A stretch of DNA of 54,864 nt from Hydrogenothermaceae bacterium (GTDB lineage: Bacteria; Aquificota; Aquificia; Aquificales; Hydrogenothermaceae). Shown piece by piece: positions 21,049 through 31,958 of the stretch. A program made the translations under genes and the position numbers. The notes beneath the pieces were generated by a model that did not search any database, had not been told where the DNA came from, and saw only the letters and a list, made by a program, of their open reading frames with translations. Where the stretch lies: NCBI GenBank assembly GCA_015519975.1, contig WIAL01000033.1, forward strand, positions 1 through 54,864, given 5' to 3'. Position 1 is the stretch's first letter. Every line of letters begins with the position of its first letter.

Positions 21049-21789
21049 ATGAAGGAACTTGTAACTCTAAACGGAAAAAGATTTTTAAACAAAAAAATTC
21101 TCAGGACTTTAATGTATGGAGAAGGTGTTTTTGAAACTTTCAGGTATAACGGAAAACTACCAAAGTTTATAGAAAAGCATTACAACCGTTTAAAACAAGG
21201 AGCACAGGTTTTAGATATCCCTCTACTTTCTTTCGAAGATTACATAAAATTTATAGAAGATACAGTAAGACAGTCTAAAACTGATGACCTGTACGTGAAA
21301 ACAATTCTTACATCAGAAGGAAATATTTACTTTCCAGAAAAAGCTGAAAATTCTAATTTACTCGTAATTATAAAACCTTTTATACCCCTTGAAAAAAAAG
21401 AGGTGAAACTAACTGTAGCACCTTTTAAAGTCCATTCTTCAGATCCATTATTGAAGATAAAATCAACAAACTATACAAGAAATGTACTTGCAAAAAGGTA
21501 TGCACTGGAAAAAGGATGCTTTGATGCAGTATTTTTAAATGAAAGTAATGAAGTAACTGAAACGTCATCTGCAAATATTTTCTGGGTAAAAGGAAAATAT
21601 TTATACACACCTTCGTTAGAATGCGGTCTTTTAAATGGGATAACCAGGCAGTTCGTAATAGAAAAGGCTAAAGATGAAGGGTTTGTTGTTGTTGAAGGAA
21701 GATTTTATCTTAATGATGTTAAAAATTCTGACATGATTTTTATAACTAATTCTTTAAATGGTATAATTAAAGTAAGCTCTATAGTTTAA
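21049..21789 (+). CDS. Class IV PLP aminotransferase (aminodeoxychorismate lyase-like)
   Basis: About 246 residues. MYGEGVFETFRYNGKLP near the start, KIKSTNYTRNVLAK with the PLP Lys, and NEVTETSSANIFWV with the conserved Glu; LNGITRQFVIEKA follows. The family includes PabC and branched-chain aminotransferases; the short length favours PabC-type lyase for folate synthesis. The start at 21049 is chosen because GAGAGG precedes it and the upstream gene ends at 21043. Confidence 0.78.
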   Translation: MKELVTLNGKRFLNKKILRTLMYGEGVFETFRYNGKLPKFIEKHYNRLKQGAQVLDIPLLSFEDYIKFIEDTVRQSKTDDLYVKTILTSEGNIYFPEKAENSNLLVIIKPFIPLEKKEVKLTVAPFKVHSSDPLLKIKSTNYTRNVLAKRYALEKGCFDAVFLNESNEVTETSSANIFWVKGKYLYTPSLECGLLNGITRQFVIEKAKDEGFVVVEGRFYLNDVKNSDMIFITNSLNGIIKVSSIV

Positions 21790-21807
21790 AATTCAGGAGG
21801 ATAGATT

Positions 21808-23040
21808 TTGTCCTTAGTTGTTAAAAAATTTGGTGGAACGTCGGTTGGTAGTATAGAAAGGATTAAAAATGTTGCAAAAAGAGTAAAAGAAGCTGTAGAT
21901 AAAGGAGAAAAGGTAGTTGTTGTTTCATCTGCTATGTCCGGTGAAACAGATAGACTCTTATCCCTTGCATATGAAATATCAAACAGACCAGATCCTAGAG
22001 AAGTTGATCAGGTGGTTTCAACGGGAGAACAGGTTGCAATAGGGCTTTTATCAATAGCTCTTCAGGAGCTTGGAGTATCTGCGATATCATTTACAGGATG
22101 GCAGGTACCAATAGAAACAGACAGCGTACATACTAAAGCAAGAATAACTCACATAAAAAAAGAAAGAATTTTAGAAGAGATTGAAAAAGGAAAAGTTGTA
22201 ATCGTTGCAGGTTTTCAGGGGATAAGTCCAAAAGGTGATATAACAACCCTTGGAAGAGGTGGTTCAGATACAACTGCAGTTGCTTTAGCAGCAGCTTTAA
22301 ATGCAGATGTTTGTGAGATATACACAGATGTTCCTGGAGTGTTTACTGCAGACCCTAGAATTGTTGATGATGCAAGGAAAATACCGGTAATTTCCTACGA
22401 AGAAATGATGGAGATGGCATCTCTTGGTTCGAAAGTAATGCAAATAAGATCTGTTGAATTTGCAGCTAAATACGGCGTTAAAATACACGTAAGGTCTTCA
22501 TTTAGCGATGAAGACGGAACATGGATAGTGGAGGAAAATGAAGATATGGAAAAAGTAGCTGTTAGAGGTATAAGCCACGAATTAAAAGAATCAAGAATTA
22601 CAGTAGTTAAAGTCCCTGACAAACCAGGAATAGCAGCTAAACTATTTAAAGCACTTGGAGATAATAACATAGTAGTTGATATGATTGTGCAAAATGTATC
22701 CCACGAAGGATTTACAGATATATCATTTACAGTAAATAAAACTGACGCTGATTTTGCAGAAGATATAGCACGTGAAGTTGCAGAAGAGGTTGGTGCAGGC
22801 GGAGTTGAAAGAAATGATAAAATTGCAAAAATATCTGTTGTTGGTCTTGGGATGAAAACCCATGCAGGAACAGCTGGAAAAATGTTTGAAGTTTTACACA
22901 AAATTGGGGTAAATATATATGCTATTTCAACTTCAGAAATAAAAATCTCCTGCCTTATAGATGAAAAGTATGCAGAGCTTGCAGTTAGAGCACTACATGA
23001 GGCATTCATAGAAGATAAAGATGTGATGGTTATAGATTAA
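21808..23040 (+). CDS. lysC: Aspartate kinase
   Basis: 410 residues. Kinase domain with [10 protein letters not shown] (residues 5-14), [23 protein letters not shown], and [15 protein letters not shown]; two C-terminal ACT domains ([14 protein letters not shown] and [17 protein letters not shown]) for feedback by Lys or Thr. First step of aspartate-family amino acids. TTG start with AGGAGG 7-8 bases upstream. Confidence 0.95.
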   Translation: MSLVVKKFGGTSVGSIERIKNVAKRVKEAVDKGEKVVVVSSAMSGETDRLLSLAYEISNRPDPREVDQVVSTGEQVAIGLLSIALQELGVSAISFTGWQVPIETDSVHTKARITHIKKERILEEIEKGKVVIVAGFQGISPKGDITTLGRGGSDTTAVALAAALNADVCEIYTDVPGVFTADPRIVDDARKIPVISYEEMMEMASLGSKVMQIRSVEFAAKYGVKIHVRSSFSDEDGTWIVEENEDMEKVAVRGISHELKESRITVVKVPDKPGIAAKLFKALGDNNIVVDMIVQNVSHEGFTDISFTVNKTDADFAEDIAREVAEEVGAGGVERNDKIAKISVVGLGMKTHAGTAGKMFEVLHKIGVNIYAISTSEIKISCLIDEKYAELAVRALHEAFIEDKDVMVID

Positions 23041-23054
23041 ATGGGAGTTTAAAA

Positions 23055-24488
23055 ATGAGAAAGAAAAAAATAAAAAAGGTTTTGATTGCAAATAGAGGAG
23101 AAATAGCCACAAGGATAATAAGAGCCTGTAAAGAACTTGGAATAAAAACAGTTGCAATATATTCAGAAGTTGACTCTAAAGGTTTATGGGTTAAAAAAGC
23201 AGACGAAGCATATATGATTCCAGGAGACCCAATAAAAGCTTATTTAAATTTTTACAAAATAGTAGATATAGCACGTAGCACTGGTGCTGATGCTATTCAT
23301 CCTGGATACGGCTTTCTATCTGAAAATGCAGATTTTGCAAGATACTGTGATAAAAGAGGAATAATATTTATAGGACCAAAAGCTGAGCATATTGAGCTTT
23401 TTGGAGATAAGATAAAATCAAAAAAAGCTATGAGAGAAGCTGGGGTTCCAGTTTTACCTGGAACAGATGAACCTATAACAGATTTAGAAGAAGCCAAAAA
23501 ATTTGCAAAAAAAATAGGTTTTCCAGTCATCATAAAAGCTGCTTACGGCGGCGGCGGCCGTGGAATGAGGGTGGTAAAAAAAGAAAAGGATTTTGAAGAA
23601 CTTTTTAAATCTGCTACCGCTGAAGCTGAAAAGTTTTTTGGAAACGGAGCTGTATTTATTGAAAAATACGTTGAAAATCCAAGACACATAGAAGTTCAGA
23701 TAGTTGCAGATAAATACGGTAATGTGGTACATCTTGGAGAAAGGGACTGTTCAATTCAAAGAAGACATCAAAAAGTTATAGAAATTGCTCCATCACCCTC
23801 ACTTTCAGAAAAAGTTAGGAGAGAGCTTTACAGAGTTTCTGTAAAATCCATGTTTAAACTTGGATATGAAAGCGTTGGAACCCTTGAGTTTTTAGTTGAT
23901 GAAGATGATAATTTCTATTTCATAGAAATGAACACAAGAATACAGGTTGAACATCCTGTAACTGAACTTATAACAGGAATAGACCTTTTACAAAGAATGA
24001 TTGAAATAGCTGAAGGTAAACCTCTTCCTTTCTTGCAAGAGGAAATAGATTTTAGAGGATATGCTATTGAGTTTAGAATAAATGCAGAGGACCCATCTAA
24101 AAATTTTGCACCATCACCTGGAAAAATAACTTCTTATTATTCACCAGGTGGTCCTGGAGTTAGGATAGATGCCGCCGTTTACAAAGATTATGTTATCCCA
24201 CCTTATTATGATTCTATGGTTGCAAAACTAAATGTATGGGCACTTAGATGGGATCAAGTAGTAAATAGGGCTAGAAGAGCTTTAGATGAATTTATTTTAA
24301 GAGGAACTCCTACTAACCTACCTCTTTTAAGACAGATAGTTAGAGATAAAGATTTTATAAAAGGAAAGTTTGATACTGGCTATATAGATAAGAAACTTCC
24401 TAAGTTTAACCTTAAAGGTGAAACAATAGACCCAGAAGAACTTGCAACAGCAATAGCAGCAGCAATAGCTGCTTATCATAAATTATAA
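23055..24488 (+). CDS. Biotin carboxylase subunit (AccC / PycA / CfiB type)
   Basis: 477 residues. KVLIANRGEIATRIIRACKE, HPGYGFLSENADFA, AAYGGGGRGMRVV (ATP-grasp Gly loop), the HLGERDCSIQRRHQK block and EMNTRIQVEHPVTE are all biotin carboxylase landmarks. It carboxylates biotin on a partner protein using ATP and bicarbonate. No partner gene (biotin carrier or carboxyltransferase) is adjacent. In Aquificota, related proteins serve 2-oxoglutarate or pyruvate carboxylase in the reductive TCA cycle, which is the likely but unproven role here. Confidence 0.88.
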   Translation: MRKKKIKKVLIANRGEIATRIIRACKELGIKTVAIYSEVDSKGLWVKKADEAYMIPGDPIKAYLNFYKIVDIARSTGADAIHPGYGFLSENADFARYCDKRGIIFIGPKAEHIELFGDKIKSKKAMREAGVPVLPGTDEPITDLEEAKKFAKKIGFPVIIKAAYGGGGRGMRVVKKEKDFEELFKSATAEAEKFFGNGAVFIEKYVENPRHIEVQIVADKYGNVVHLGERDCSIQRRHQKVIEIAPSPSLSEKVRRELYRVSVKSMFKLGYESVGTLEFLVDEDDNFYFIEMNTRIQVEHPVTELITGIDLLQRMIEIAEGKPLPFLQEEIDFRGYAIEFRINAEDPSKNFAPSPGKITSYYSPGGPGVRIDAAVYKDYVIPPYYDSMVAKLNVWALRWDQVVNRARRALDEFILRGTPTNLPLLRQIVRDKDFIKGKFDTGYIDKKLPKFNLKGETIDPEELATAIAAAIAAYHKL

Positions 24489-26172
<1,684 letters not shown>

Positions 26173-26800
26173 ATACTTTTCTTTTTGACCTTGATGGTAC
26201 GTTAATAGATTCATCAAAAGATATTGCCGTATCTGCTAATTATGCTTTAAAAACTTTAGGATTTGATGAGCTTGAAGAAAGCCAGATAATAAAACATGTC
26301 GGATATGGCGGTGAAAATTTAATAAGGAATATACTGCTTGTTAAGGATGAAGAATTAATAAAAAAGGCAGTTGAAATATTTAGAGAGTACTATTTTTCAA
26401 ATCCTGCTGTTTATACAAAGGCTTTTGAAAATATAACTCAGATATTAGAAAATTTGAAAAAAAGAAATAAAAAGCTCGCCGTGATAACAAACAAGTATAG
26501 AGATATCTCTGTTGAAATATTGAAAAAGTTAAATCTTATTGATTTTTTTGATGAGGTTATAGGTGGAGATACATTCGAAAATAAAAAACCGCACCCACAG
26601 CCGATAATTGAAACTTTAAAAATACTAAAAAGCCAGAGAGCAGTAATGATAGGAGACAGCGAAGCGGATATAAACGCAGGGAAAAGTGCCGGAGTAACTA
26701 CAGCTTTAGTCCTTTACGGCTTTGGAAATCCCGAAAAACTTAAAACCTTAAAGCCAGATTTCACCTTTAAAACCACTGCCGAGCTTTTGGAGGCTATATC

Positions 26801-27022
26801 TTGATAGTTAAAGTAAAAGTTAAACCGAATGCTAAAAAAGAAGAAATAAAAGAACTTGGTAAAGATTATTATGAAATAAGAGTTACTGTTGTTCCGGAAA
26901 AAGGAAAAGCCAATAAAAAAGTTATTGAAATTCTTTCTAAACATTTAAAAGTTCCAAAATCAAGGATAAAACTAATTCGCGGAGAAACCTCACGGGAAAA
27001 ATTATTTGAAATTGATATGTAA
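26801..27022 (+). CDS. DUF167 (YggU) family protein
   Basis: 73 residues with the family core VKVKPNAKKEEI, VTVVPEKGKANKKVIEIL and IKLIRGETSREKLFEI. Function unknown; the fold is a small alpha/beta domain. TTG start overlaps the gph stop (TTGA), so it is translationally coupled. Confidence 0.9.
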   Translation: MIVKVKVKPNAKKEEIKELGKDYYEIRVTVVPEKGKANKKVIEILSKHLKVPKSRIKLIRGETSREKLFEIDM

Positions 27023-27023
27023 T

Positions 27024-27317
27024 TTACCAGTAGTTTGGAGCATTTGATAAGTGCGCCATTAAAATAGAACAGCTTCCAACCAATATAATAGCCGATAAGA
27101 TCATTACTATAAAAGATAATCTTAGAGCGTATTCTTTTGGATAAAACCTGTAAAAAAGATAGTATAGAACTAGGAAAGGTAAAATAAATGATATAAAAAT
27201 CATCTTAGAGGGATTTATTTTAAACAAATCAGAAATAAAAATAACTGTGGAAGTTATAATGAAAAATAAAAATAAATAAATTACAATGCCCAGTGTGATG
27301 GCAATAAACTTTTTCAT
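27024..27317 (-). CDS. Small membrane protein, 97 aa, unknown
   Basis: About three hydrophobic spans (IAITLGIVIYLFLFFIITS, MIFISFILPFLVLYYLF, LSFIVMILSAIILVG). No family recognised. Minus strand, 11 bases downstream of queA, so probably transcribed with it; convergent with the DUF167 gene. Confidence 0.65.
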   Translation of the reverse strand: MKKFIAITLGIVIYLFLFFIITSTVIFISDLFKINPSKMIFISFILPFLVLYYLFYRFYPKEYALRLSFIVMILSAIILVGSCSILMAHLSNAPNYW

Positions 27318-27328
27318 AACATTACCAT

Positions 27329-28342
27329 TTATTTTATTAACATTGCATCACCATAAGAAAAAAATCTATATTTCTTTTCTACTGCATCATTATAAGCTTT
27401 AAAAATAAAATCTTTTCCTGCAAAAGCTGAGACTAGAAGTAATAAAGTGGATTTTGGAAGATGAAAGTTTGTAATAAGCGCATCAACTATTTTAAATTCA
27501 TAAGGAGGGTAAATAAAAAGATTAGAAAATCCTTCTTTTTTACCGGTTTTTGCATACGTTTCCAAAGTTCTAACTACAGTTGTTCCTACTGCAATTACTT
27601 TTTTTCCTTTCTTTTTTGTCTTTTCTATTTCTTTGATAGTTTCTTCAGGTATTTGATAAAATTCTTCGTGCATTTTATGCTTTGTTATATCTTCAGTTTG
27701 TATAGGTCTAAATGTTCCAAGTCCAACGTGAAGTGTGCAAAAAACTTTTTTCACTCCTTTTTTTTCAAGTTTTTCTAAAAGCTCTTTTGTAAAATGAAGC
27801 CCTGCTGTTGGAGAAGCTACAGCACCTTCTTTTTTTGCAAAAACTGTCTGATAGTAATCTTTGTCTTTTTCTTCATCTTCCCTTTCTATGTAAGGAGGTA
27901 GTGGTATGTGCCCGTATTTTTTTATAAGCTCATTTACATTTTCGCCAATTAATTTTACTTTAGCCTTTCCATCTTCGTATTTTTCAATAAGCTCAGCTTG
28001 AAAGTCTTCAGTAATTATTACTTTTTGTCCTTCTTTTAGTCTTTTAATATTTTTTATTAAAACTTCCCACATATTTTCTTCGTAAGGACGCAGTAAAAAT
28101 ATTTCAATTTTTGCCCCAGTTTCCTTTTTACCTTTAAGCCGTGCAGGTATTACTTTTGTATCGTTCAGAACAAGAAGGTCACCTTCTTCGACATAATCAA
28201 CGATATCTCTAAATATTTTATGCTGAATGCTTTTATCTTTTCTGTTTAAAACCATCAACCTACAAGCATCACGAGGTTCGACCGGATATTTTGCAATCAG
28301 TTCTTTAGGAAGGTGATAGTCGTAATCTGACAATTTTATCAT
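27329..28342 (-). CDS. queA: S-adenosylmethionine:tRNA ribosyltransferase-isomerase
   Basis: 337 residues. N-terminus DYHLPKELIAKYPVEPRDACRL, VLNDTKVIPARLKG, ASPTAGLHFT, LHVGLGTFRP, TVVRTLET and ITNFHLPKSTLLLLVSAF are hallmark QueA blocks. It adds the epoxycyclopentane ring in queuosine synthesis. Overlaps the DUF2905 stop by 4 bases. Confidence 0.97.
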   Translation of the reverse strand: MIKLSDYDYHLPKELIAKYPVEPRDACRLMVLNRKDKSIQHKIFRDIVDYVEEGDLLVLNDTKVIPARLKGKKETGAKIEIFLLRPYEENMWEVLIKNIKRLKEGQKVIITEDFQAELIEKYEDGKAKVKLIGENVNELIKKYGHIPLPPYIEREDEEKDKDYYQTVFAKKEGAVASPTAGLHFTKELLEKLEKKGVKKVFCTLHVGLGTFRPIQTEDITKHKMHEEFYQIPEETIKEIEKTKKKGKKVIAVGTTVVRTLETYAKTGKKEGFSNLFIYPPYEFKIVDALITNFHLPKSTLLLLVSAFAGKDFIFKAYNDAVEKKYRFFSYGDAMLIK

Positions 28343-28563
28343 TTGCTTACCTTTGAAATCAGTATTAATATTAATGAAATGACAACGCTTATTAAAATTG
28401 ACGTAGTTAAAGGAAAATAAAAAACAAAATTATCTCTTTTTATGTAAATATCTCCTGGAAGTTTCCCAAGTCCAAACGGTAGTTTTTCAAAAAAAGTAAA
28501 TAATATCCCTATAAAAACTATAAGCAGTCCAATAAATATTAAAGTTTTTCCTATACTTTCCAT
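28339..28563 (-). CDS. DUF2905 family membrane protein
   Basis: 74 residues, two hydrophobic segments flanking LPFGLGKLPGDIYIKRDNF, the conserved DUF2905 core (LGRLPGDI in most members). Function unknown. Upstream of, and overlapping, queA, so likely in one operon. Confidence 0.85.
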   Translation of the reverse strand: MESIGKTLIFIGLLIVFIGILFTFFEKLPFGLGKLPGDIYIKRDNFVFYFPLTTSILISVVISLILILISKVSK

Positions 28564-28616
28564 TGCAACCTCATATATTTATTTTTGAGGTAATAATATA
28601 AACCTATGAAACAAAT

Positions 28617-29252
28617 TTAAAACCCCATTTTTCTTTTCAAAGATAATTTTTCTTTTAGCCTTTTTGCATCTTGTTTAATATTTTCACCTTTAAATATAGC
28701 TGAAACTACAGCTACATTTTTACATCCAGTTTCTAAAACTTTTTCAATATTTCCCTCTGTTATTCCACCAATTGCCACCACTGGTACGAGTGAAAGTCGT
28801 ACAGCCTCTTTTAAATTTTTTAAACCTGTTAAAACAATATCTTTTTTAGTTGTAGTTTGAAATATTGAACCAAATCCAATATAATCAACAGGTAATTTGT
28901 TAGCTTCTTCTACCTGCTCTAATGTTTTAGTAGAAAGACCTAAAATTTTATTAAAACCTATTAGTCTTCTTGCAACTTCAACAGGCATATCATCCTGTCC
29001 TACATGAACACCATCTGCATCAACAGCTAAAGCTATATCTATCCTATCATTTATGATTAAAGGTTTCTTATAATAATCACATATTTTTTTCAACTGCTGG
29101 GCTTCTTCATACATTTCTTTAGTCTCTTTTTTCTTTGCCCTGTATTGCACTATGTCGGCACCGCCTTCTATAGCTTCTTTTACCGCCCCTATCAAATTGT
29201 TTTTTAAAAGATTTTCATCAGTTATTACATAAAGGGTAGGATTTTGAAACAT
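28617..29252 (-). CDS. thiE: Thiamine phosphate synthase
   Basis: 211 residues, TIM barrel. Seen: LYVITDENL, ADIVQYRAKKKETKEMYEEA, PLIINDRIDIALAVDADGVHVGQDDMP, GLSTKTLEQVEEA, DYIGFGSIFQTTTK and VAIGGITEGNI. It joins HMP-pyrophosphate and thiazole phosphate. Confidence 0.95.
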   Translation of the reverse strand: MFQNPTLYVITDENLLKNNLIGAVKEAIEGGADIVQYRAKKKETKEMYEEAQQLKKICDYYKKPLIINDRIDIALAVDADGVHVGQDDMPVEVARRLIGFNKILGLSTKTLEQVEEANKLPVDYIGFGSIFQTTTKKDIVLTGLKNLKEAVRLSLVPVVAIGGITEGNIEKVLETGCKNVAVVSAIFKGENIKQDAKRLKEKLSLKRKMGF

Positions 29253-29308
29253 GTTATCTCCAAAATTTGAAAATGATATTAAATAGTATATAATATTTAC
29301 TCTGCCTT

Positions 29309-29402
<94 letters not shown>

Positions 29403-29423
29403 AAGTTAATTGAATAAGCAGTC

Positions 29424-29452
29424 TTGACAATATTAGAAATTTAAGATATATT
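29424..29452 (+). promoter_or_regulatory. Sigma-70-type promoter before tRNA-Pro
   Basis: TTGACA at 29424, 17-base spacer, TATATT at 29447, placed 16 bases before the tRNA-Pro 5' end. Confidence 0.65.
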
Positions 29453-29467
29453 ATTGTTCCTGTTTTT

Positions 29468-29540
29468 CGGAGTGTAGCTCAGGTGGCAGAGCACGTGCCT
29501 TGGGAGCACGGGGTCGCAGGTTCAAGTCCTGCCACTCCGA
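29468..29540 (+). tRNA. tRNA-Pro (TGG)
   Basis: Acceptor CGGAGTG / CACTCCG with discriminator A; anticodon stem-loop GTGCCTTGGGAGCAC with anticodon TGG; T arm GCAGGTTCAAGTCCTGC. CCA is not encoded (ACT follows), unlike the other three in the cluster. Confidence 0.95.
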
Positions 29541-29555
29541 CTTTATATGAGCTAC

Positions 29556-29632
<77 letters not shown>

Positions 29633-29638
29633 TTTGAC

Positions 29639-29666
29639 TTGAATATGTAAAAAATTTGATTATAAT
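29639..29666 (+). promoter_or_regulatory. Promoter before tRNA-fMet
   Basis: TTGAAT at 29639, 16-base spacer, perfect TATAAT at 29661, 14 bases before the tRNA 5' end. Gives the initiator tRNA its own promoter. Confidence 0.6.
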
Positions 29667-29680
29667 ATTTATCTCATTGA

Positions 29681-29757
29681 CGCGGGGTGGAGCAGCCTGG
29701 TAGCTCGCCGGGCTCATAACCCGGAGGTCGAGGGTTCAAATCCCTCCCCCGCAACCA
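29681..29757 (+). tRNA. Initiator tRNA-fMet (CAT)
   Basis: 77 bases with encoded CCA. The unpaired C1-A72 end (CGCGGGG against CCCCGCA), the three G-C pairs in the anticodon stem (GGGCTCATAACCC) and anticodon CAT mark it as the initiator. Its 3' half is overlapped on the minus strand by the tail of the serine recombinase gene, so it is the integration target of the element. Confidence 0.97.
29714..29757. other. Probable attachment-site half at the tRNA-fMet 3' end
   Basis: The 44 bases where recombinase gene and tRNA overlap mark the left junction of the element. Core genes lie left and accessory genes right. No second copy of this 3' end was found by eye up to 54,864, so the crossover core is either short, as usual for serine integrases, or the right end is outside the window. 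Confidence 0.5.
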
Positions 29758-31237
29758 TATTGATTTTACGGTCATAGGTTCTAAACGGGTTCTTAAAGCT
29801 GTATTCAATCCAGTAAAAGCCTTCTATTTTATCTTTTTCTATTCTGACTTCTTCAAGCACATTTTTTATTATTTCCCTTGCCTGAGATATATCCATGCTT
29901 AAAACATTATCTATCTGCTCAAGGAGTATATCTATTACCCCATCATCAATTTCTACATCTTCTATTTCCTCAAAAGATTTAAGTTCCATCTCCAAAAGTC
30001 TTATCTGCTCTTCGTATTCCTGTATCTTTTTGGCTATGGTTTTGCTTGGATTTTCCTCAAATATCTCCAGGAAGCTCTGGAGTTTTTTGTTTAAGGTTTC
30101 TATTTCTTTTTCTATATCTGTCTTTGTTTTCTGTCTGGAGTAGAGGGCTCTTATTTGCTCTTCCAGTTCTTCTTTGAATATCTGTCTGTTTTCTATTAAA
30201 TGCTGTTTTATAGCGTGTATAACAAGGATATTCAGCATATCTTCTCTGAAACTTGCTGTTACATCGCAGGCTCCTACTAAAGCCTGTCTACATTTGAAGG
30301 AAACCTTTGAATGTTTTATAAGATTACTTCCACATTGACATTTTATAAATCCACCTAAAAGGGTAGTGTATCCTACTCTGTTTTTGCTGTTGTCCTGCCT
30401 TTGTCTTGATACTCTTTTTCTGTTAGCTTCTTCCCAGATTTCCACAGGAACTATCTGTAAATCTGGTCTTTCAATCCTTATCCACTGCTCAGGCGGGTTA
30501 GGTATTTTCTTCCTTTTGGAAAACCCTGGTATCTTACGATATTGGTATTTGTTCCAGACTATTACTCCTTTGTATATCTCATTTGTGATTATCTCCCTTA
30601 CAGCTGTTAAAGACCATTTGGTTCCTCTTGGAGATGGAATACCTCTTTGGTTTAGTATTCTTGCTATTTCTTTAAATCCTTTTCCTGATATGTATAACTC
30701 AAATATCTCTTTGACTATTTCTGCTTCCTTTTCATCTATATAGAGTTCCCCATCTTTTAGCTTGTATCCGAACTTAGGAGCAAATACTGCCTTTCCCTGC
30801 TGCAGCCTGCCGTATAAACCTCTCCATGTGTTTTTTCTAATGCTTTCTACATACTGTTCATCTGCTATACCATTTGCAGATAAGAGAAGTTCAATATTCT
30901 CCTGTTCTGTAGATATTCCCTGTGAAACGAATATTATATTTACCCCATAAATATATTTAAGCTCTCTTACCCTTAGCTTTATTTCTGCTGTGTCCCTGGA
31001 TATTCTGCTGGTGTGGTATGTATATATTTTCTTTATCCTGTACTTTTTTACATACTCAAGCATCTGTTGATAAGCTTCCCTATCATCTGAAAGACCGCTT
31101 TTAGCCTCATCAAAGAAAACAGCAACAACCTCATCACTTTGCTTTTCTGCCTCTATCTGACAGAGAATAACCTGGTCTTTGATAGATTTTTTATCTTGAT
31201 TTTTAGAACTGTATCTTGCGTATATAACTGCCTTCAT
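29714..31237 (-). CDS. Large serine recombinase (element integrase)
   Basis: 507 residues. N-terminal resolvase domain with the nucleophile Ser in YARYSSKNQ (residues 7-15), a Recombinase domain (EAEIVKEIFELYISGKGFKEI, TAVREIITNEIYKGV), a zinc ribbon (CQCGSNLIKHSKVSFKC), then a coiled coil (about residues 350-420). The last 14 residues (MVAGEGFEPSTSGL) are encoded by the antisense strand of tRNA-fMet. It should drive site-specific integration and excision. Its transcript runs against the tRNA cluster. Start coupled (ATGA) to a 44-aa upstream gene. Confidence 0.92.
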   Translation of the reverse strand: MKAVIYARYSSKNQDKKSIKDQVILCQIEAEKQSDEVVAVFFDEAKSGLSDDREAYQQMLEYVKKYRIKKIYTYHTSRISRDTAEIKLRVRELKYIYGVNIIFVSQGISTEQENIELLLSANGIADEQYVESIRKNTWRGLYGRLQQGKAVFAPKFGYKLKDGELYIDEKEAEIVKEIFELYISGKGFKEIARILNQRGIPSPRGTKWSLTAVREIITNEIYKGVIVWNKYQYRKIPGFSKRKKIPNPPEQWIRIERPDLQIVPVEIWEEANRKRVSRQRQDNSKNRVGYTTLLGGFIKCQCGSNLIKHSKVSFKCRQALVGACDVTASFREDMLNILVIHAIKQHLIENRQIFKEELEEQIRALYSRQKTKTDIEKEIETLNKKLQSFLEIFEENPSKTIAKKIQEYEEQIRLLEMELKSFEEIEDVEIDDGVIDILLEQIDNVLSMDISQAREIIKNVLEEVRIEKDKIEGFYWIEYSFKNPFRTYDRKINMVAGEGFEPSTSGL

Positions 31238-31368
31238 GCTTTTACTACCTTGACTACTCCTTTTTCTATTTTGATTTTTATAATGCCTTTTTTCTCAAGT
31301 TTTTTCAAATATTTTAGAGAGATGATTGCTGTTTTTTCTATTACTCTGTCTTTCTCAACTGTTTTCAT
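31234..31368 (-). CDS. Small basic protein, 44 aa, coupled to the recombinase
   Basis: Sequence MKTVEKDRVIEKTAIISL... ending KVVKA, rich in Lys; begins after AGAGGGG and ends in an ATGA overlap with the recombinase start. Not recognised. Position directly before an integrase would suit a recombination directionality factor or regulator, but that is only a positional guess. Confidence 0.55.
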   Translation of the reverse strand: MKTVEKDRVIEKTAIISLKYLKKLEKKGIIKIKIEKGVVKVVKA

Positions 31369-31369
31369 A

Positions 31370-31561
31370 CTACCCCTCTAACAAGGCTTTTATATATAAA
31401 ACGGAATTTTTCATTTGCCTGATGTCAGTTTGTATTTTTTGTTTTCCTCTTTTCTCTTTTTCCTGATTTCCGTAAGGGTTTTTAACATCATCTATAACTT
31501 TATTGGTTTTCCCTTTTTCCAGCTTTCTAATCCGCTTCTCATAAAGTCTTACATCTGTCAT
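31370..31561 (-). CDS. Small charged protein, 63 aa, unknown
   Basis: Starts at ATG 31561 (TDVRLYEKRIRKLEKGKTNK) with GGAGG upstream; strongly charged, helical, no recognised family. The start is one base beyond the previous gene's stop, so the two are coupled. A TTCCGTTTTATATATA motif lies inside its 3' end and probably serves the next gene. Confidence 0.55.
   Translation of the reverse strand: MTDVRLYEKRIRKLEKGKTNKVIDDVKNPYGNQEKEKRGKQKIQTDIRQMKNSVLYIKALLEG
31391..31406 (-). promoter_or_regulatory. Element promoter-like motif, variant copy
   Basis: Minus-strand TTCCGTTTTATATATA, one change (C for A) from the element consensus, about 22 bases upstream of the start of the 44-aa gene at 31368. 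Confidence 0.5.
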
Positions 31562-31562
31562 C

Positions 31563-31739
31563 CTACACACCCTCCTGTTTGTATTTGATAAGCATAAACA
31601 AAGAATAAATCCAAAGGGTTCCTACAATTAGAGGCGAAAAATACTGAACAAAAGCTATAAAAAGTTGTGAGATAGAATTTGTCTTAAGCAGAAAAGCTAT
31701 TACCCCAAATAGTATTAGAACAGATACTAAAACTTTCAT
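31563..31739 (-). CDS. Small membrane protein, 58 aa
   Basis: From ATG 31739 after AGGAGG. Two hydrophobic segments (VLVSVLILFGVIAFLL and FSPLIVGTLWIYSLFMLI), no recognised family. A copy of the TTACGTT-TATATA motif lies 26 bases upstream. An upstream in-frame start at 31787 would place the motif inside the gene and lacks a ribosome site. Confidence 0.6.
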   Translation of the reverse strand: MKVLVSVLILFGVIAFLLKTNSISQLFIAFVQYFSPLIVGTLWIYSLFMLIKYKQEGV

Positions 31740-31764
31740 CTCATCCTCCTGAAAAATCCTTTCA

Positions 31765-31779
31765 TATATATAAACGTAA
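31765..31779 (-). promoter_or_regulatory. Element promoter-like motif
   Basis: Minus-strand TTACGTTTATATATA, followed after about 14 bases by AGGAGG and the ATG at 31739. Confidence 0.6.
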
Positions 31780-31790
31780 TTTTTCATATT

Positions 31791-31929
31791 GACCCAGGAT
31801 ATACAAAAAACAAGGAAGGTAAGATAAAAGTTAAAGATGCAGATGAAGTTTTCAAAAGGTTGGGTATAGATGTATAAGCTGAAAATATCAGAAATTGCAG
31901 AAAAAGATTTGGAAAAATTTTCTGTTTAA
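31791..31929 (+). pseudogene. Remnants of a RelB/RelE-like toxin-antitoxin pair
   Basis: The C-terminal end of an antitoxin-like frame (DADEVFKRLGIDV, stop at 31875-31877) overlaps an ATG opening MYKLKISEIAEKDLEKF, the typical start of a RelE/ParE toxin. The toxin frame stops at 31927, after 19 codons. The antitoxin's N-terminus and most of the toxin are gone. It lies just outside the small-gene operon and reads in the opposite direction. Confidence 0.6.
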
Positions 31930-31958
31930 GAGAATATTAAATTTTACATTTTTTTCAT

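Noticed and set aside
22395-23009. 204-codon minus-strand frame inside lysC
   Set aside because: Shadow of the aspartate kinase gene: it runs opposite a frame with full kinase and ACT motifs and has no family of its own.
29895-30743. Plus-strand frames of 82 and 125 codons opposite the serine recombinase
   Set aside because: Composition is that expected opposite a charged coiled coil and they lack ribosome sites.
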